Below, in pieces: positions 1-14,235 of a DNA stretch of 64,000 bases. How positions within the stretch are numbered: the stretch's first letter is position 1; the number at the start of each line of letters is the position of its first letter. The notes under the pieces are model-generated. The model had not been told where the DNA came from, ran no database searches, and was given only the letters and a program-made list of their open reading frames with translations. The DNA is from Micromussa lordhowensis (Eukaryota; Cnidaria; Anthozoa; Scleractinia; Lobophylliidae), in assembly GCA_964020085.1 (NCBI GenBank), contig CAXHUQ010001451.1, positions 1 to 64,000 of the forward strand. Direction: 5' to 3'. Made by a program: the position numbers and the translations under genes.

Positions 1-219
1 TCTCCTTGGCAAATTTGTCATAACTCGGCTCTGCGGGCACTTATGGAGGCGCAGTTTGCAGCAAAATGTTCCTCTATGATTGCACTTCAAGTGCATACTA
101 ATTAGGAGATGATGCGATTTGCGCCAGGGTGTTTTTGAAGCCCGTATAGTCGGCCTACTTTTTTGAGCATTTTCCCTTGGTCCCCCCTTGGCAAAATCTC
201 AGAAAATGGCCGATTTAGG
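1..219. repeat. Reference A-type monomer and its internal layout
   Basis: This first unit equals the A consensus. Positions 4-13 hold CCTTGGCAAA, repeated exactly at 186-195, so the unit carries a short internal direct repeat; CCTTGG also occurs at 175-180. Positions 55-65 (TTTGCAGCAAA) and 81-95 (TGCACTTCAAGTGCA) are near-perfect dyads with one central base. A six-T run lies at 159-164, a four-T run at 170-173 and a six-C run at 182-187; these runs are where most indels in the array occur. CATTTTC at 168-174 and GAAAATG at 202-208 form a 7-bp inverted pair around a 27-nt loop. The unit length is divisible by three, but every frame on both strands meets a stop within each canonical unit. Confidence 0.95.
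81..95. repeat. 15-bp dyad (7+1+7) recurring once per monomer
   Basis: TGCACTT and AAGTGCA are reverse complements around one central C. The element recurs at the same place in nearly every unit. Changes seen: the centre becomes CGA (6-bp arms kept) at 35.56, 36.21, 47.17, 53.53 and 54.18 kb; one arm is mutated near 35,997, 44,331, 53,960, 60,102 and 60,321. Dyads in satellites can extrude as hairpins or bind dimeric proteins, but no such protein is shown here. Conservation is not independent evidence because the whole array is homogenised. Confidence 0.6.
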
Positions 220-3200
220 TCTCCTTGGCAAATTTGTCATAACTCGGCTCTGCGGGCACTTATGGAGGCGCAGTTTGCAGCAAAATGTTCCTCTATGATT
301 GCACTTCAAGTGCATACTAATTAGGAGATGATGCGATTTGCGCCAGGGTGTTTTTGAAGCCCGTATAGTCGGCCTACTTTTTTGAGCATTTTCCCTTGGT
401 CCCCCCTTGGCAAAATCTCAGAAAATGGCCGATTTAGGTCTCCTTGGCAAATTTGTCATAACTCGGCTCTGCGGGCACTTATGGAGGCGCAGTTTGCAGC
501 AAAATGTTCCTCTATGATTGCACTTCAAGTGCATACTAATTAGGAGATGATGCGATTTGCGCCAGGGTGTTTTTGAAGCCCGTATAGTCGGCCTACTTTT
601 TTGAGCATTTTCCCTTGGTCCCCCCTTGGCAAAATCTCAGAAAATGGCCGATTTAGGTCTCCTTGGCAAATTTGTCATAACTCGGCTCTGCGGGCACTTA
701 TGGAGGCGCAGTTTGCAGCAAAATGTTCCTCTATGATTGCACTTCAAGTGCATACTAATTAGGAGATGATGCGATTTGCGCCAGGGTGTTTTTGAAGCCC
801 GTATAGTCGGCCTACTTTTTTGAGCATTTTCCCTTGGTCCCCCCTTGGCAAAATCTCAGAAAATGGCCGATTTAGGTCTCCTTGGCAAATTTGTCATAAC
901 TCGGCTCTGCGGGCACTTATGGAGGCGCAGTTTGCAGCAAAATGTTCCTCTATGATTGCACTTCAAGTGCATACTAATTAGGAGATGATGCGATTTGCGC
1001 CAGGGTGTTTTTGAAGCCCGTATAGTCGGCCTACTTTTTTGAGCATTTTCCCTTGGTCCCCCCTTGGCAAAATCTCAGAAAATGGCCGATTTAGGTCTCC
1101 TTGGCAAATTTGTCATAACTCGGCTCTGCGGGCACTTATGGAGGCGCAGTTTGCAGCAAAATGTTCCTCTATGATTGCACTTCAAGTGCATACTAATTAG
1201 GAGATGATGCGATTTGCGCCAGGGTGTTTTTGAAGCCCGTATAGTCGGCCTACTTTTTTGAGCATTTTCCCTTGGTCCCCCCTTGGCAAAATCTCAGAAA
1301 ATGGCCGATTTAGGTCTCCTTGGCAAATTTGTCATAACTCGGCTCTGCGGGCACTTATGGAGGCGCAGTTTGCAGCAAAATGTTCCTCTATGATTGCACT
1401 TCAAGTGCATACTAATTAGGAGATGATGCGATTTGCGCCAGGGTGTTTTTGAAGCCCGTATAGTCGGCCTACTTTTTTGAGCATTTTCCCTTGGTCCCCC
1501 CTTGGCAAAATCTCAGAAAATGGCCGATTTAGGTCTCCTTGGCAAATTTGTCATAACTCGGCTCTGCGGGCACTTATGGAGGCGCAGTTTGCAGCAAAAT
1601 GTTCCTCTATGATTGCACTTCAAGTGCATACTAATTAGGAGATGATGCGATTTGCGCCAGGGTGTTTTTGAAGCCCGTATAGTCGGCCTACTTTTTTGAG
1701 CATTTTCCCTTGGTCCCCCCTTGGCAAAATCTCAGAAAATGGCCGATTTAGGTCTCCTTGGCAAATTTGTCATAACTCGGCTCTGCGGGCACTTATGGAG
1801 GCGCAGTTTGCAGCAAAATGTTCCTCTATGATTGCACTTCAAGTGCATACTAATTAGGAGATGATGCGATTTGCGCCAGGGTGTTTTTGAAGCCCGTATA
1901 GTCGGCCTACTTTTTTGAGCATTTTCCCCTGGTCCCCCCTTGGCAAAATCTCAGAAAATGGCCGATTTAGGTCTCCTTGGCAAATTTGTCATAACTCGGC
2001 TCTGCGGGCACTTATGGAGGCGCAGTTTGCAGCAAAATGTTCCTCTATGATTGCACTTCAAGTGCATACTAATTAGGAGATGATGCGATTTGCGCCAGGG
2101 TGTTTTTGAAGCCCGTATAGTCGGCCTACTTTTTTGAGCATTTTCCCCTGGTCCCCCCTTGGCAAAATCTCAGAAAATGGCCGATTTAGGTCTCCTTGGC
2201 AAATTTGTCATAACTCGGCTCTGCGGGCACTTATGGAGGCGCAGTTTGCAGCAAAATGTTCCTCTATGATTGCACTTCAAGTGCATACTAATTAGGAGAT
2301 GATGCGATTTGCGCCAGGGTGTTTTTGAAGCCCGTATAGTCGGCCTACTTTTTTGAGCATTTTCCCTTGGTCCCCCCTTGGCAAAATCTCAGAAAATGGC
2401 CGATTTAGGTCTCCTTGGCAAATTTGTCATAACTCGGCTCTGCGGGCACTTATGGAGGCGCAGTTTGCAGCAAAATGTTCCTCTATGATTGCACTTCAAG
2501 TGCATACTAATTAGGAGATGATGCGATTTGCGCCAGGGTGTTTTTGAAGCCCGTATAGTCGGCCTACTTTTTTGAGCATTTTCCCTTGGTCCCCCCTTGG
2601 CAAAATCTCAGAAAATGGCCGATTTAGGTCTCCTTGGCAAATTTGTCATAACTCGGCTCTGCGGGCACTTATGGAGGCGCAGTTTGCAGCAAAATGTTCC
2701 TCTATGATTGCACTTCAAGTGCATACTAATTAGGAGATGATGCGATTTGCGCCAGGGTGTTTTTGAAGCCCGTATAGTCGGCCTACTTTTTTGAGCATTT
2801 TCCCTTGGTCCCCCCTTGGCAAAATCTCAGAAAATGGCCGATTTAGGTCTCCTTGGCAAATTTGTCATAACTCGGCTCTGCGGGCACTTATGGAGGCGCA
2901 GTTTGCAGCAAAATGTTCCTCTATGATTGCACTTCAAGTGCATACTAATTAGGAGATGATGCGATTTGCGCCAGGGTGTTTTTGAAGCCCGTATAGTCGG
3001 CCTACTTTTTTGAGCATTTTCCCTTGGTCCCCCCTTGGCAAAATCTCAGAAAATGGCCGATTTAGGTCTCCTTGGCAAATTTGTCATAACTCGGCTCTGC
3101 GGGCACTTATGGAGGCGCAGTTTGCAGCAAAATGTTCCTCTATGATTGCACTTCAAGTGCATACTAATTAGGAGATGATGCGATTTGCGCCAGGGTGTTT

Positions 3201-6200
3201 TTGAAGCCCGTATAGTCGGCCTACTTTTTTGAGCATTTTCCCCTGGTCCCCCCTTGGCAAAATCTCAGAAAATGGCCGATTTAGGTCTCCTTGGCAAATT
3301 TGTCATAACTCGGCTCTGCGGGCACTTATGGAGGCGCAGTTTGCAGCAAAATGTTCCTCTATGATTGCACTTCAAGTGCATACTAATTAGGAGATGATGC
3401 GATTTGCGCCAGGGTGTTTTTGAAGCCCGTATAGTCGGCCTACTTTTTTGAGCATTTTCCCTTGGTCCCCCCTTGGCAAAATCTCAGAAAATGGCCGATT
3501 TAGGTCTCCTTGGCAAATTTGTCATAACTCGGCTCTGCGGGCACTTATGGAGGCGCAGTTTGCAGCAAAATGTTCCTCTATGATTGCACTTCAAGTGCAT
3601 ACTAATTAGGAGATGATGCGATTTGCGCCAGGGTGTTTTTGAAGCCCGTATAGTCGGCCTACTTTTTTGAGCATTTTCCCTTGGTCCCCCCTTGGCAAAA
3701 TCTCAGAAAATGGCCGATTTAGGTCTCCTTGGCAAATTTGTCATAACTCGGCTCTGCGGGCACTTATGGAGGCGCAGTTTGCAGCAAAATGTTCCTCTAT
3801 GATTGCACTTCAAGTGCATACTAATTAGGAGATGATGCGATTTGCGCCAGGGTGTTTTTGAAGCCCGTATAGTCGGCCTACTTTTTTGAGCATTTTCCCT
3901 TGGTCCCCCCTTGGCAAAATCTCAGAAAATGGCCGATTTAGGTCTCCTTGGCAAATTTGTCATAACTCGGCTCTGCGGGCACTTATGGAGGCGCAGTTTG
4001 CAGCAAAATGTTCCTCTATGATTGCACTTCAAGTGCATACTAATTAGGAGATGATGCGATTTGCGCCAGGGTGTTTTTGAAGCCCGTATAGTCGGCCTAC
4101 TTTTTTGAGCATTTTCCCTTGGTCCCCCCTTGGCAAAATCTCAGAAAATGGCCGATTTAGGTCTCCTTGGCAAATTTGTCATAACTCGGCTCTGCGGGCA
4201 CTTATGGAGGCGCAGTTTGCAGCAAAATGTTCCTCTATGATTGCACTTCAAGTGCATACTAATTAGGAGATGATGCGATTTGCGCCAGGGTGTTTTTGAA
4301 GCCCGTATAGTCGGCCTACTTTTTTGAGCATTTTCCCTTGGTCCCCCCTTGGCAAAATCTCAGAAAATGGCCGATTTAGGTCTCCTTGGCAAATTTGTCA
4401 TAACTCGGCTCTGCGGGCACTTATGGAGGCGCAGTTTGCAGCAAAATGTTCCTCTATGATTGCACTTCAAGTGCATACTAATTAGGAGATGATGCGATTT
4501 GCGCCAGGGTGTTTTTGAAGCCCGTATAGTCGGCCTACTTTTTTGAGCATTTTCCCTTGGTCCCCCCTTGGCAAAATCTCAGAAAATGGCCGATTTAGGT
4601 CTCCTTGGCAAATTTGTCATAACTCGGCTCTGCGGGCACTTATGGAGGCGCAGTTTGCAGCAAAATGTTCCTCTATGATTGCACTTCAAGTGCATACTAA
4701 TTAGGAGATGATGCGATTTGCGCCAGGGTGTTTTTGAAGCCCGTATAGTCGGCCTACTTTTTTGAGCATTTTCCCTTGGTCCCCCCTTGGCAAAATCTCA
4801 GAAAATGGCCGATTTAGGTCTCCTTGGCAAATTTGTCATAACTCGGCTCTGCGGGCACTTATGGAGGCGCAGTTTGCAGCAAAATGTTCCTCTATGATTG
4901 CACTTCAAGTGCATACTAATTAGGAGATGATGCGATTTGCGCCAGGGTGTTTTTGAAGCCCGTATAGTCGGCCTACTTTTTTGAGCATTTTCCCTTGGTC
5001 CCCCCTTGGCAAAATCTCAGAAAATGGCCGATTTAGGTCTCCTTGGCAAATTTGTCATAACTCGGCTCTGCGGGCACTTATGGAGGCGCAGTTTGCAGCA
5101 AAATGTTCCTCTATGATTGCACTTCAAGTGCATACTAATTAGGAGATGATGCGATTTGCGCCAGGGTGTTTTTGAAGCCCGTATAGTCGGCCTACTTTTT
5201 TGAGCATTTTCCCTTGGTCCCCCCTTGGCAAAATCTCAGAAAATGGCCGATTTAGGTCTCCTTGGCAAATTTGTCATAACTCGGCTCTGCGGGCACTTAT
5301 GGAGGCGCAGTTTGCAGCAAAATGTTCCTCTATGATTGCACTTCAAGTGCATACTAATTAGGAGATGATGCGATTTGCGCCAGGGTGTTTTTGAAGCCCG
5401 TATAGTCGGCCTACTTTTTTGAGCATTTTCCCTTGGTCCCCCCTTGGCAAAATCTCAGAAAATGGCCGATTTAGGTCTCCTTGGCAAATTTGTCATAACT
5501 CGGCTCTGCGGGCACTTATGGAGGCGCAGTTTGCAGCAAAATGTTCCTCTATGATTGCACTTCAAGTGCATACTAATTAGGAGATGATGCGATTTGCGCC
5601 AGGGTGTTTTTGAAGCCCGTATAGTCGGCCTACTTTTTTGAGCATTTTCCCTTGGTCCCCCCTTGGCAAAATCTCAGAAAATGGCCGATTTAGGTCTCCT
5701 TGGCAAATTTGTCATAACTCGGCTCTGCGGGCACTTATGGAGGCGCAGTTTGCAGCAAAATGTTCCTCTATGATTGCACTTCAAGTGCATACTAATTAGG
5801 AGATGATGCGATTTGCGCCAGGGTGTTTTTGAAGCCCGTATAGTCGGCCTACTTTTTTGAGCATTTTCCCTTGGTCCCCCCTTGGCAAAATCTCAGAAAA
5901 TGGCCGATTTAGGTCTCCTTGGCAAATTTGTCATAACTCGGCTCTGCGGGCACTTATGGAGGCGCAGTTTGCAGCAAAATGTTCCTCTATGATTGCACTT
6001 CAAGTGCATACTAATTAGGAGATGATGCGATTTGCGCCAGGGTGTTTTTGAAGCCCGTATAGTCGGCCTACTTTTTTGAGCATTTTCCCTTGGTCCCCCC
6101 TTGGCAAAATCTCAGAAAATGGCCGATTTAGGTCTCCTTGGCAAATTTGTCATAACTCGGCTCTGCGGGCACTTATGGAGGCGCAGTTTGCAGCAAAATG

Positions 6201-9200
6201 TTCCTCTATGATTGCACTTCAAGTGCATACTAATTAGGAGATGATGCGATTTGCGCCAGGGTGTTTTTGAAGCCCGTATAGTCGGCCTACTTTTTTGAGC
6301 ATTTTCCCTTGGTCCCCCCTTGGCAAAATCTCAGAAAATGGCCGATTTAGGTCTCCTTGGCAAATTTGTCATAACTCGGCTCTGCGGGCACTTATGGAGG
6401 CGCAGTTTGCAGCAAAATGTTCCTCTATGATTGCACTTCAAGTGCATACTAATTAGGAGATGATGCGATTTGCGCCAGGGTGTTTTTGAAGCCCGTATAG
6501 TCGGCCTACTTTTTTGAGCATTTTCCCTTGGTCCCCCCTTGGCAAAATCTCAGAAAATGGCCGATTTAGGTCTCCTTGGCAAATTTGTCATAACTCGGCT
6601 CTGCGGGCACTTATGGAGGCGCAGTTTGCAGCAAAATGTTCCTCTATGATTGCACTTCAAGTGCATACTAATTAGGAGATGATGCGATTTGCGCCAGGGT
6701 GTTTTTGAAGCCCGTATAGTCGGCCTACTTTTTTGAGCATTTTCCCTTGGTCCCCCCTTGGCAAAATCTCAGAAAATGGCCGATTTAGGTCTCCTTGGCA
6801 AATTTGTCATAACTCGGCTCTGCGGGCACTTATGGAGGCGCAGTTTGCAGCAAAATGTTCCTCTATGATTGCACTTCAAGTGCATACTACTTAGGAGATG
6901 ATGCGATTTGCGCCAGGGTGTTTTTGAAGCCCGTATAGTCGGCCTACTTTTTTGAGCATTTTCCCTTGGTCCCCCCTTGGCAAAATCTCAGAAAATGGCC
7001 GATTTAGGTCTCCTTGGCAAATTTGTCATAACTCGGCTCTGCGGGCACTTATGGAGGCGCAGTTTGCAGCAAAATGTTCCTCTATGATTGCACTTCAAGT
7101 GCATACTAATTAGGAGATGATGCGATTTGCGCCAGGGTGTTTTTGAAGCCCGTATAGTCGGCCTACTTTTTTGAGCATTTTCCCTTGGTCCCCCCTTGGC
7201 AAAATCTCAGAAAATGGCCGATTTAGGTCTCCTTGGCAAATTTGTCATAACTCGGCTCTGCGGGCACTTATGGAGGCGCAGTTTGCAGCAAAATGTTCCT
7301 CTATGATTGCACTTCAAGTGCATACTAATTAGGAGATGATGCGATTTGCGCCAGGGTGTTTTTGAAGCCCGTATAGTCGGCCTACTTTTTTGAGCATTTT
7401 CCCTTGGTCCCCCCTTGGCAAAATCTCAGAAAATGGCCGATTTAGGTCTCCTTGGCAAATTTGTCATAACTCGGCTCTGCGGGCACTTATGGAGGCGCAG
7501 TTTGCAGCAAAATGTTCCTCTATGATTGCACTTCAAGTGCATACTAATTAGGAGATGATGCGATTTGCGCCAGGGTGTTTTTGAAGCCCGTATAGTCGGC
7601 CTACTTTTTTGAGCATTTTCCCTTGGTCCCCCCTTGGCAAAATCTCAGAAAATGGCCGATTTAGGTCTCCTTGGCAAATTTGTCATAACTCGGCTCTGCG
7701 GGCACTTATGGAGGCGCAGTTTGCAGCAAAATGTTCCTCTATGATTGCACTTCAAGTGCATACTAATTAGGAGATGATGCGATTTGCGCCAGGGTGTTTT
7801 TGAAGCCCGTATAGTCGGCCTACTTTTTTGAGCATTTTCCCTTGGTCCCCCCTTGGCAAAATCTCAGAAAATGGCCGATTTAGGTCTCCTTGGCAAATTT
7901 GTCATAACTCGGCTCTGCGGGCACTTATGGAGGCGCAGTTTGCAGCAAAATGTTCCTCTATGATTGCACTTCAAGTGCATACTAATTAGGAGATGATGCG
8001 ATTTGCGCCAGGGTGTTTTTGAAGCCCGTATAGTCGGCCTACTTTTTTGAGCATTTTCCCTTGGTCCCCCCTTGGCAAAATCTCAGAAAATGGCCGATTT
8101 AGGTCTCCTTGGCAAATTTGTCATAACTCGGCTCTGCGGGCACTTATGGAGGCGCAGTTTGCAGCAAAATGTTCCTCTATGATTGCACTTCAAGTGCATA
8201 CTAATTAGGAGATGATGCGATTTGCGCCAGGGTGTTTTTGAAGCCCGTATAGTCGGCCTACTTTTTTGAGCATTTTCCCTTGGTCCCCCCTTGGCAAAAT
8301 CTCAGAAAATGGCCGATTTAGGTCTCCTTGGCAAATTTGTCATAACTCGGCTCTGCGGGCACTTATGGAGGCGCAGTTTGCAGCAAAATGTTCCTCTATG
8401 ATTGCACTTCAAGTGCATACTAATTAGGAGATGATGCGATTTGCGCCAGGGTGTTTTTGAAGCCCGTATAGTCGGCCTACTTTTTTGAGCATTTTCCCTT
8501 GGTCCCCCCTTGGCAAAATCTCAGAAAATGGCCGATTTAGGTCTCCTTGGCAAATTTGTCATAACTCGGCTCTGCGGGCACTTATGGAGGCGCAGTTTGC
8601 AGCAAAATGTTCCTCTATGATTGCACTTCAAGTGCATACTAATTAGGAGATGATGCGATTTGCGCCAGGGTGTTTTTGAAGCCCGTATAGTCGGCCTACT
8701 TTTTTGAGCATTTTCCCTTGGTCCCCCCTTGGCAAAATCTCAGAAAATGGCCGATTTAGGTCTCCTTGGCAAATTTGTCATAACTCGGCTCTGCGGGCAC
8801 TTATGGAGGCGCAGTTTGCAGCAAAATGTTCCTCTATGATTGCACTTCAAGTGCATACTAATTAGGAGATGATGCGATTTGCGCCAGGGTGTTTTTGAAG
8901 CCCGTATAGTCGGCCTACTTTTTTGAGCATTTTCCCTTGGTCCCCCCTTGGCAAAATCTCAGAAAATGGCCGATTTAGGTCTCCTTGGCAAATTTGTCAT
9001 AACTCGGCTCTGCGGGCACTTATGGAGGCGCAGTTTGCAGCAAAATGTTCCTCTATGATTGCACTTCAAGTGCATACTAATTAGGAGATGATGCGATTTG
9101 CGCCAGGGTGTTTTTGAAGCCCGTATAGTCGGCCTACTTTTTTGAGCATTTTCCCTTGGTCCCCCCTTGGCAAAATCTCAGAAAATGGCCGATTTAGGTC

Positions 9201-12200
9201 TCCTTGGCAAATTTGTCATAACTCGGCTCTGCGGGCACTTATGGAGGCGCAGTTTGCAGCAAAATGTTCCTCTATGATTGCACTTCAAGTGCATACTAAT
9301 TAGGAGATGATGCGATTTGCGCCAGGGTGTTTTTGAAGCCCGTATAGTCGGCCTACTTTTTTGAGCATTTTCCCTTGGTCCCCCCTTGGCAAAATCTCAG
9401 AAAATGGCCGATTTAGGTCTCCTTGGCAAATTTGTCATAACTCGGCTCTGCGGGCACTTATGGAGGCGCAGTTTGCAGCAAAATGTTCCTCTATGATTGC
9501 ACTTCAAGTGCATACTAATTAGGAGATGATGCGATTTGCGCCAGGGTGTTTTTGAAGCCCGTATAGTCGGCCTACTTTTTTGAGCATTTTCCCTTGGTCC
9601 CCCCTTGGCAAAATCTCAGAAAATGGCCGATTTAGGTCTCCTTGGCAAATTTGTCATAACTCGGCTCTGCGGGCACTTATGGAGGCGCAGTTTGCAGCAA
9701 AATGTTCCTCTATGATTGCACTTCAAGTGCATACTAATTAGGAGATGATGCGATTTGCGCCAGGGTGTTTTTGAAGCCCGTATAGTCGGCCTACTTTTTT
9801 GAGCATTTTCCCTTGGTCCCCCCTTGGCAAAATCTCAGAAAATGGCCGATTTAGGTCTCCTTGGCAAATTTGTCATAACTCGGCTCTGCGGGCACTTATG
9901 GAGGCGCAGTTTGCAGCAAAATGTTCCTCTATGATTGCACTTCAAGTGCATACTAATTAGGAGATGATGCGATTTGCGCCAGGGTGTTTTTGAAGCCCGT
10001 ATAGTCGGCCTACTTTTTTGAGCATTTTCCCTTGGTCCCCCCTTGGCAAAATCTCAGAAAATGGCCGATTTAGGTCTCCTTGGCAAATTTGTCATAACTC
10101 GGCTCTGCGGGCACTTATGGAGGCGCAGTTTGCAGCAAAATGTTCCTCTATGATTGCACTTCAAGTGCATACTAATTAGGAGATGATGCGATTTGCGCCA
10201 GGGTGTTTTTGAAGCCCGTATAGTCGGCCTACTTTTTTGAGCATTTTCCCTTGGTCCCCCCTTGGCAAAATCTCAGAAAATGGCCGATTTAGGTCTCCTT
10301 GGCAAATTTGTCATAACTCGGCTCTGCGGGCACTTATGGAGGCGCAGTTTGCAGCAAAATGTTCCTCTATGATTGCACTTCAAGTGCATACTAATTAGGA
10401 GATGATGCGATTTGCGCCAGGGTGTTTTTGAAGCCCGTATAGTCGGCCTACTTTTTTGAGCATTTTCCCTTGGTCCCCCCTTGGCAAAATCTCAGAAAAT
10501 GGCCGATTTAGGTCTCCTTGGCAAATTTGTCATAACTCGGCTCTGCGGGCACTTATGGAGGCGCAGTTTGCAGCAAAATGTTCCTCTATGATTGCACTTC
10601 AAGTGCATACTAATTAGGAGATGATGCGATTTGCGCCAGGGTGTTTTTGAAGCCCGTATAGTCGGCCTACTTTTTTGAGCATTTTCCCTTGGTCCCCCCT
10701 TGGCAAAATCTCAGAAAATGGCCGATTTAGGTCTCCTTGGCAAATTTGTCATAACTCGGCTCTGCGGGCACTTATGGAGGCGCAGTTTGCAGCAAAATGT
10801 TCCTCTATGATTGCACTTCAAGTGCATACTAATTAGGAGATGATGCGATTTGCGCCAGGGTGTTTTTGAAGCCCGTATAGTCGGCCTACTTTTTTGAGCA
10901 TTTTCCCTTGGTCCCCCCTTGGCAAAATCTCAGAAAATGGCCGATTTAGGTCTCCTTGGCAAATTTGTCATAACTCGGCTCTGCGGGCACTTATGGAGGC
11001 GCAGTTTGCAGCAAAATGTTCCTCTATGATTGCACTTCAAGTGCATACTAATTAGGAGATGATGCGATTTGCGCCAGGGTGTTTTTGAAGCCCGTATAGT
11101 CGGCCTACTTTTTTGAGCATTTTCCCTTGGTCCCCCCTTGGCAAAATCTCAGAAAATGGCCGATTTAGGTCTCCTTGGCAAATTTGTCATAACTCGGCTC
11201 TGCGGGCACTTATGGAGGCGCAGTTTGCAGCAAAATGTTCCTCTATGATTGCACTTCAAGTGCATACTAATTAGGAGATGATGCGATTTGCGCCAGGGTG
11301 TTTTTGAAGCCCGTATAGTCGGCCTACTTTTTTGAGCATTTTCCCTTGGTCCCCCCTTGGCAAAATCTCAGAAAATGGCCGATTTAGGTCTCCTTGGCAA
11401 ATTTGTCATAACTCGGCTCTGCGGGCACTTATGGAGGCGCAGTTTGCAGCAAAATGTTCCTCTATGATTGCACTTCAAGTGCATACTAATTAGGAGATGA
11501 TGCGATTTGCGCCAGGGTGTTTTTGAAGCCCGTATAGTCGGCCTACTTTTTTGAGCATTTTCCCTTGGTCCCCCCTTGGCAAAATCTCAGAAAATGGCCG
11601 ATTTAGGTCTCCTTGGCAAATTTGTCATAACTCGGCTCTGCGGGCACTTATGGAGGCGCAGTTTGCAGCAAAATGTTCCTCTATGATTGCACTTCAAGTG
11701 CATACTAATTAGGAGATGATGCGATTTGCGCCAGGGTGTTTTTGAAGCCCGTATAGTCGGCCTACTTTTTTGAGCATTTTCCCTTGGTCCCCCCTTGGCA
11801 AAATCTCAGAAAATGGCCGATTTAGGTCTCCTTGGCAAATTTGTCATAACTCGGCTCTGCGGGCACTTATGGAGGCGCAGTTTGCAGCAAAATGTTCCTC
11901 TATGATTGCACTTCAAGTGCATACTAATTAGGAGATGATGCGATTTGCGCCAGGGTGTTTTTGAAGCCCGTATAGTCGGCCTACTTTTTTGAGCATTTTC
12001 CCTTGGTCCCCCCTTGGCAAAATCTCAGAAAATGGCCGATTTAGGTCTCCTTGGCAAATTTGTCATAACTCGGCTCTGCGGGCACTTATGGAGGCGCAGT
12101 TTGCAGCAAAATGTTCCTCTATGATTGCACTTCAAGTGCATACTAATTAGGAGATGATGCGATTTGCGCCAGGGTGTTTTTGAAGCCCGTATAGTCGGCC

Positions 12201-14235
12201 TACTTTTTTGAGCATTTTCCCTTGGTCCCCCCTTGGCAAAATCTCAGAAAATGGCCGATTTAGGTCTCCTTGGCAAATTTGTCATAACTCGGCTCTGCGG
12301 GCACTTATGGAGGCGCAGTTTGCAGCAAAATGTTCCTCTATGATTGCACTTCAAGTGCATACTAATTAGGAGATGATGCGATTTGCGCCAGGGTGTTTTT
12401 GAAGCCCGTATAGTCGGCCTACTTTTTTGAGCATTTTCCCTTGGTCCCCCCTTGGCAAAATCTCAGAAAATGGCCGATTTAGGTCTCCTTGGCAAATTTG
12501 TCATAACTCGGCTCTGCGGGCACTTATGGAGGCGCAGTTTGCAGCAAAATGTTCCTCTATGATTGCACTTCAAGTGCATACTAATTAGGAGATGATGCGA
12601 TTTGCGCCAGGGTGTTTTTGAAGCCCGTATAGTCGGCCTACTTTTTTGAGCATTTTCCCTTGGTCCCCCCTTGGCAAAATCTCAGAAAATGGCCGATTTA
12701 GGTCTCCTTGGCAAATTTGTCATAACTCGGCTCTGCGGGCACTTATGGAGGCGCAGTTTGCAGCAAAATGTTCCTCTATGATTGCACTTCAAGTGCATAC
12801 TAATTAGGAGATGATGCGATTTGCGCCAGGGTGTTTTTGAAGCCCGTATAGTCGGCCTACTTTTTTGAGCATTTTCCCTTGGTCCCCCCTTGGCAAAATC
12901 TCAGAAAATGGCCGATTTAGGTCTCCTTGGCAAATTTGTCATAACTCGGCTCTGCGGGCACTTATGGAGGCGCAGTTTGCAGCAAAATGTTCCTCTATGA
13001 TTGCACTTCAAGTGCATACTAATTAGGAGATGATGCGATTTGCGCCAGGGTGTTTTTGAAGCCCGTATAGTCGGCCTACTTTTTTGAGCATTTTCCCTTG
13101 GTCCCCCCTTGGCAAAATCTCAGAAAATGGCCGATTTAGGTCTCCTTGGCAAATTTGTCATAACTCGGCTCTGCGGGCACTTATGGAGGCGCAGTTTGCA
13201 GCAAAATGTTCCTCTATGATTGCACTTCAAGTGCATACTAATTAGGAGATGATGCGATTTGCGCCAGGGTGTTTTTGAAGCCCGTATAGTCGGCCTACTT
13301 TTTTGAGCATTTTCCCTTGGTCCCCCCTTGGCAAAATCTCAGAAAATGGCCGATTTAGGTCTCCTTGGCAAATTTGTCATAACTCGGCTCTGCGGGCACT
13401 TATGGAGGCGCAGTTTGCAGCAAAATGTTCCTCTATGATTGCACTTCAAGTGCATACTAATTAGGAGATGATGCGATTTGCGCCAGGGTGTTTTTGAAGC
13501 CCGTATAGTCGGCCTACTTTTTTGAGCATTTTCCCTTGGTCCCCCCTTGGCAAAATCTCAGAAAATGGCCGATTTAGGTCTCCTTGGCAAATTTGTCATA
13601 ACTCGGCTCTGCGGGCACTTATGGAGGCGCAGTTTGCAGCAAAATGTTCCTCTATGATTGCACTTCAAGTGCATACTAATTAGGAGATGATGCGATTTGC
13701 GCCAGGGTGTTTTTGAAGCCCGTATAGTCGGCCTACTTTTTTGAGCATTTTCCCTTGGTCCCCCCTTGGCAAAATCTCAGAAAATGGCCGATTTAGGTCT
13801 CCTTGGCAAATTTGTCATAACTCGGCTCTGCGGGCACTTATGGAGGCGCAGTTTGCAGCAAAATGTTCCTCTATGATTGCACTTCAAGTGCATACTAATT
13901 AGGAGATGATGCGATTTGCGCCAGGGTGTTTTTGAAGCCCGTATAGTCGGCCTACTTTTTTGAGCATTTTCCCTTGGTCCCCCCTTGGCAAAATCTCAGA
14001 AAATGGCCGATTTAGGTCTCCTTGGCAAATTTGTCATAACTCGGCTCTGCGGGCACTTATGGAGGCGCAGTTTGCAGCAAAATGTTCCTCTATGATTGCA
14101 CTTCAAGTGCATACTAATTAGGAGATGATGCGATTTGCGCCAGGGTGTTTTTGAAGCCCGTATAGTCGGCCTACTTTTTTGAGCATTTTCCCTTGGTCCC
14201 CCCTTGGCAAAATCTCAGAAAATGGCCGATTTAGG

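Noticed and set aside
23..38. CENP-B-box-like stretch around CTCGGCTCTGCGGGC
   Set aside because: The required spacing and the TTCG and A positions do not match the CENP-B consensus; only the CGGG core is shared.
100..105. TTAGG motifs (two per monomer), the insect-type telomere unit
   Set aside because: They are single pentamers in TAATTAGG and GATTTAGG, not tandem TTAGG arrays; no telomere is present.
170..191. Possible G-quadruplex on the minus strand at the C-rich segment
   Set aside because: There are only two clear G-runs per unit on that strand, short of the four needed nearby.
1..219. Unit length of 219 is a multiple of three, suggesting a repetitive protein gene
   Set aside because: Every frame on both strands is closed within each canonical unit, and indels of 1 or 2 bp are tolerated, so coding constraint is not supported.
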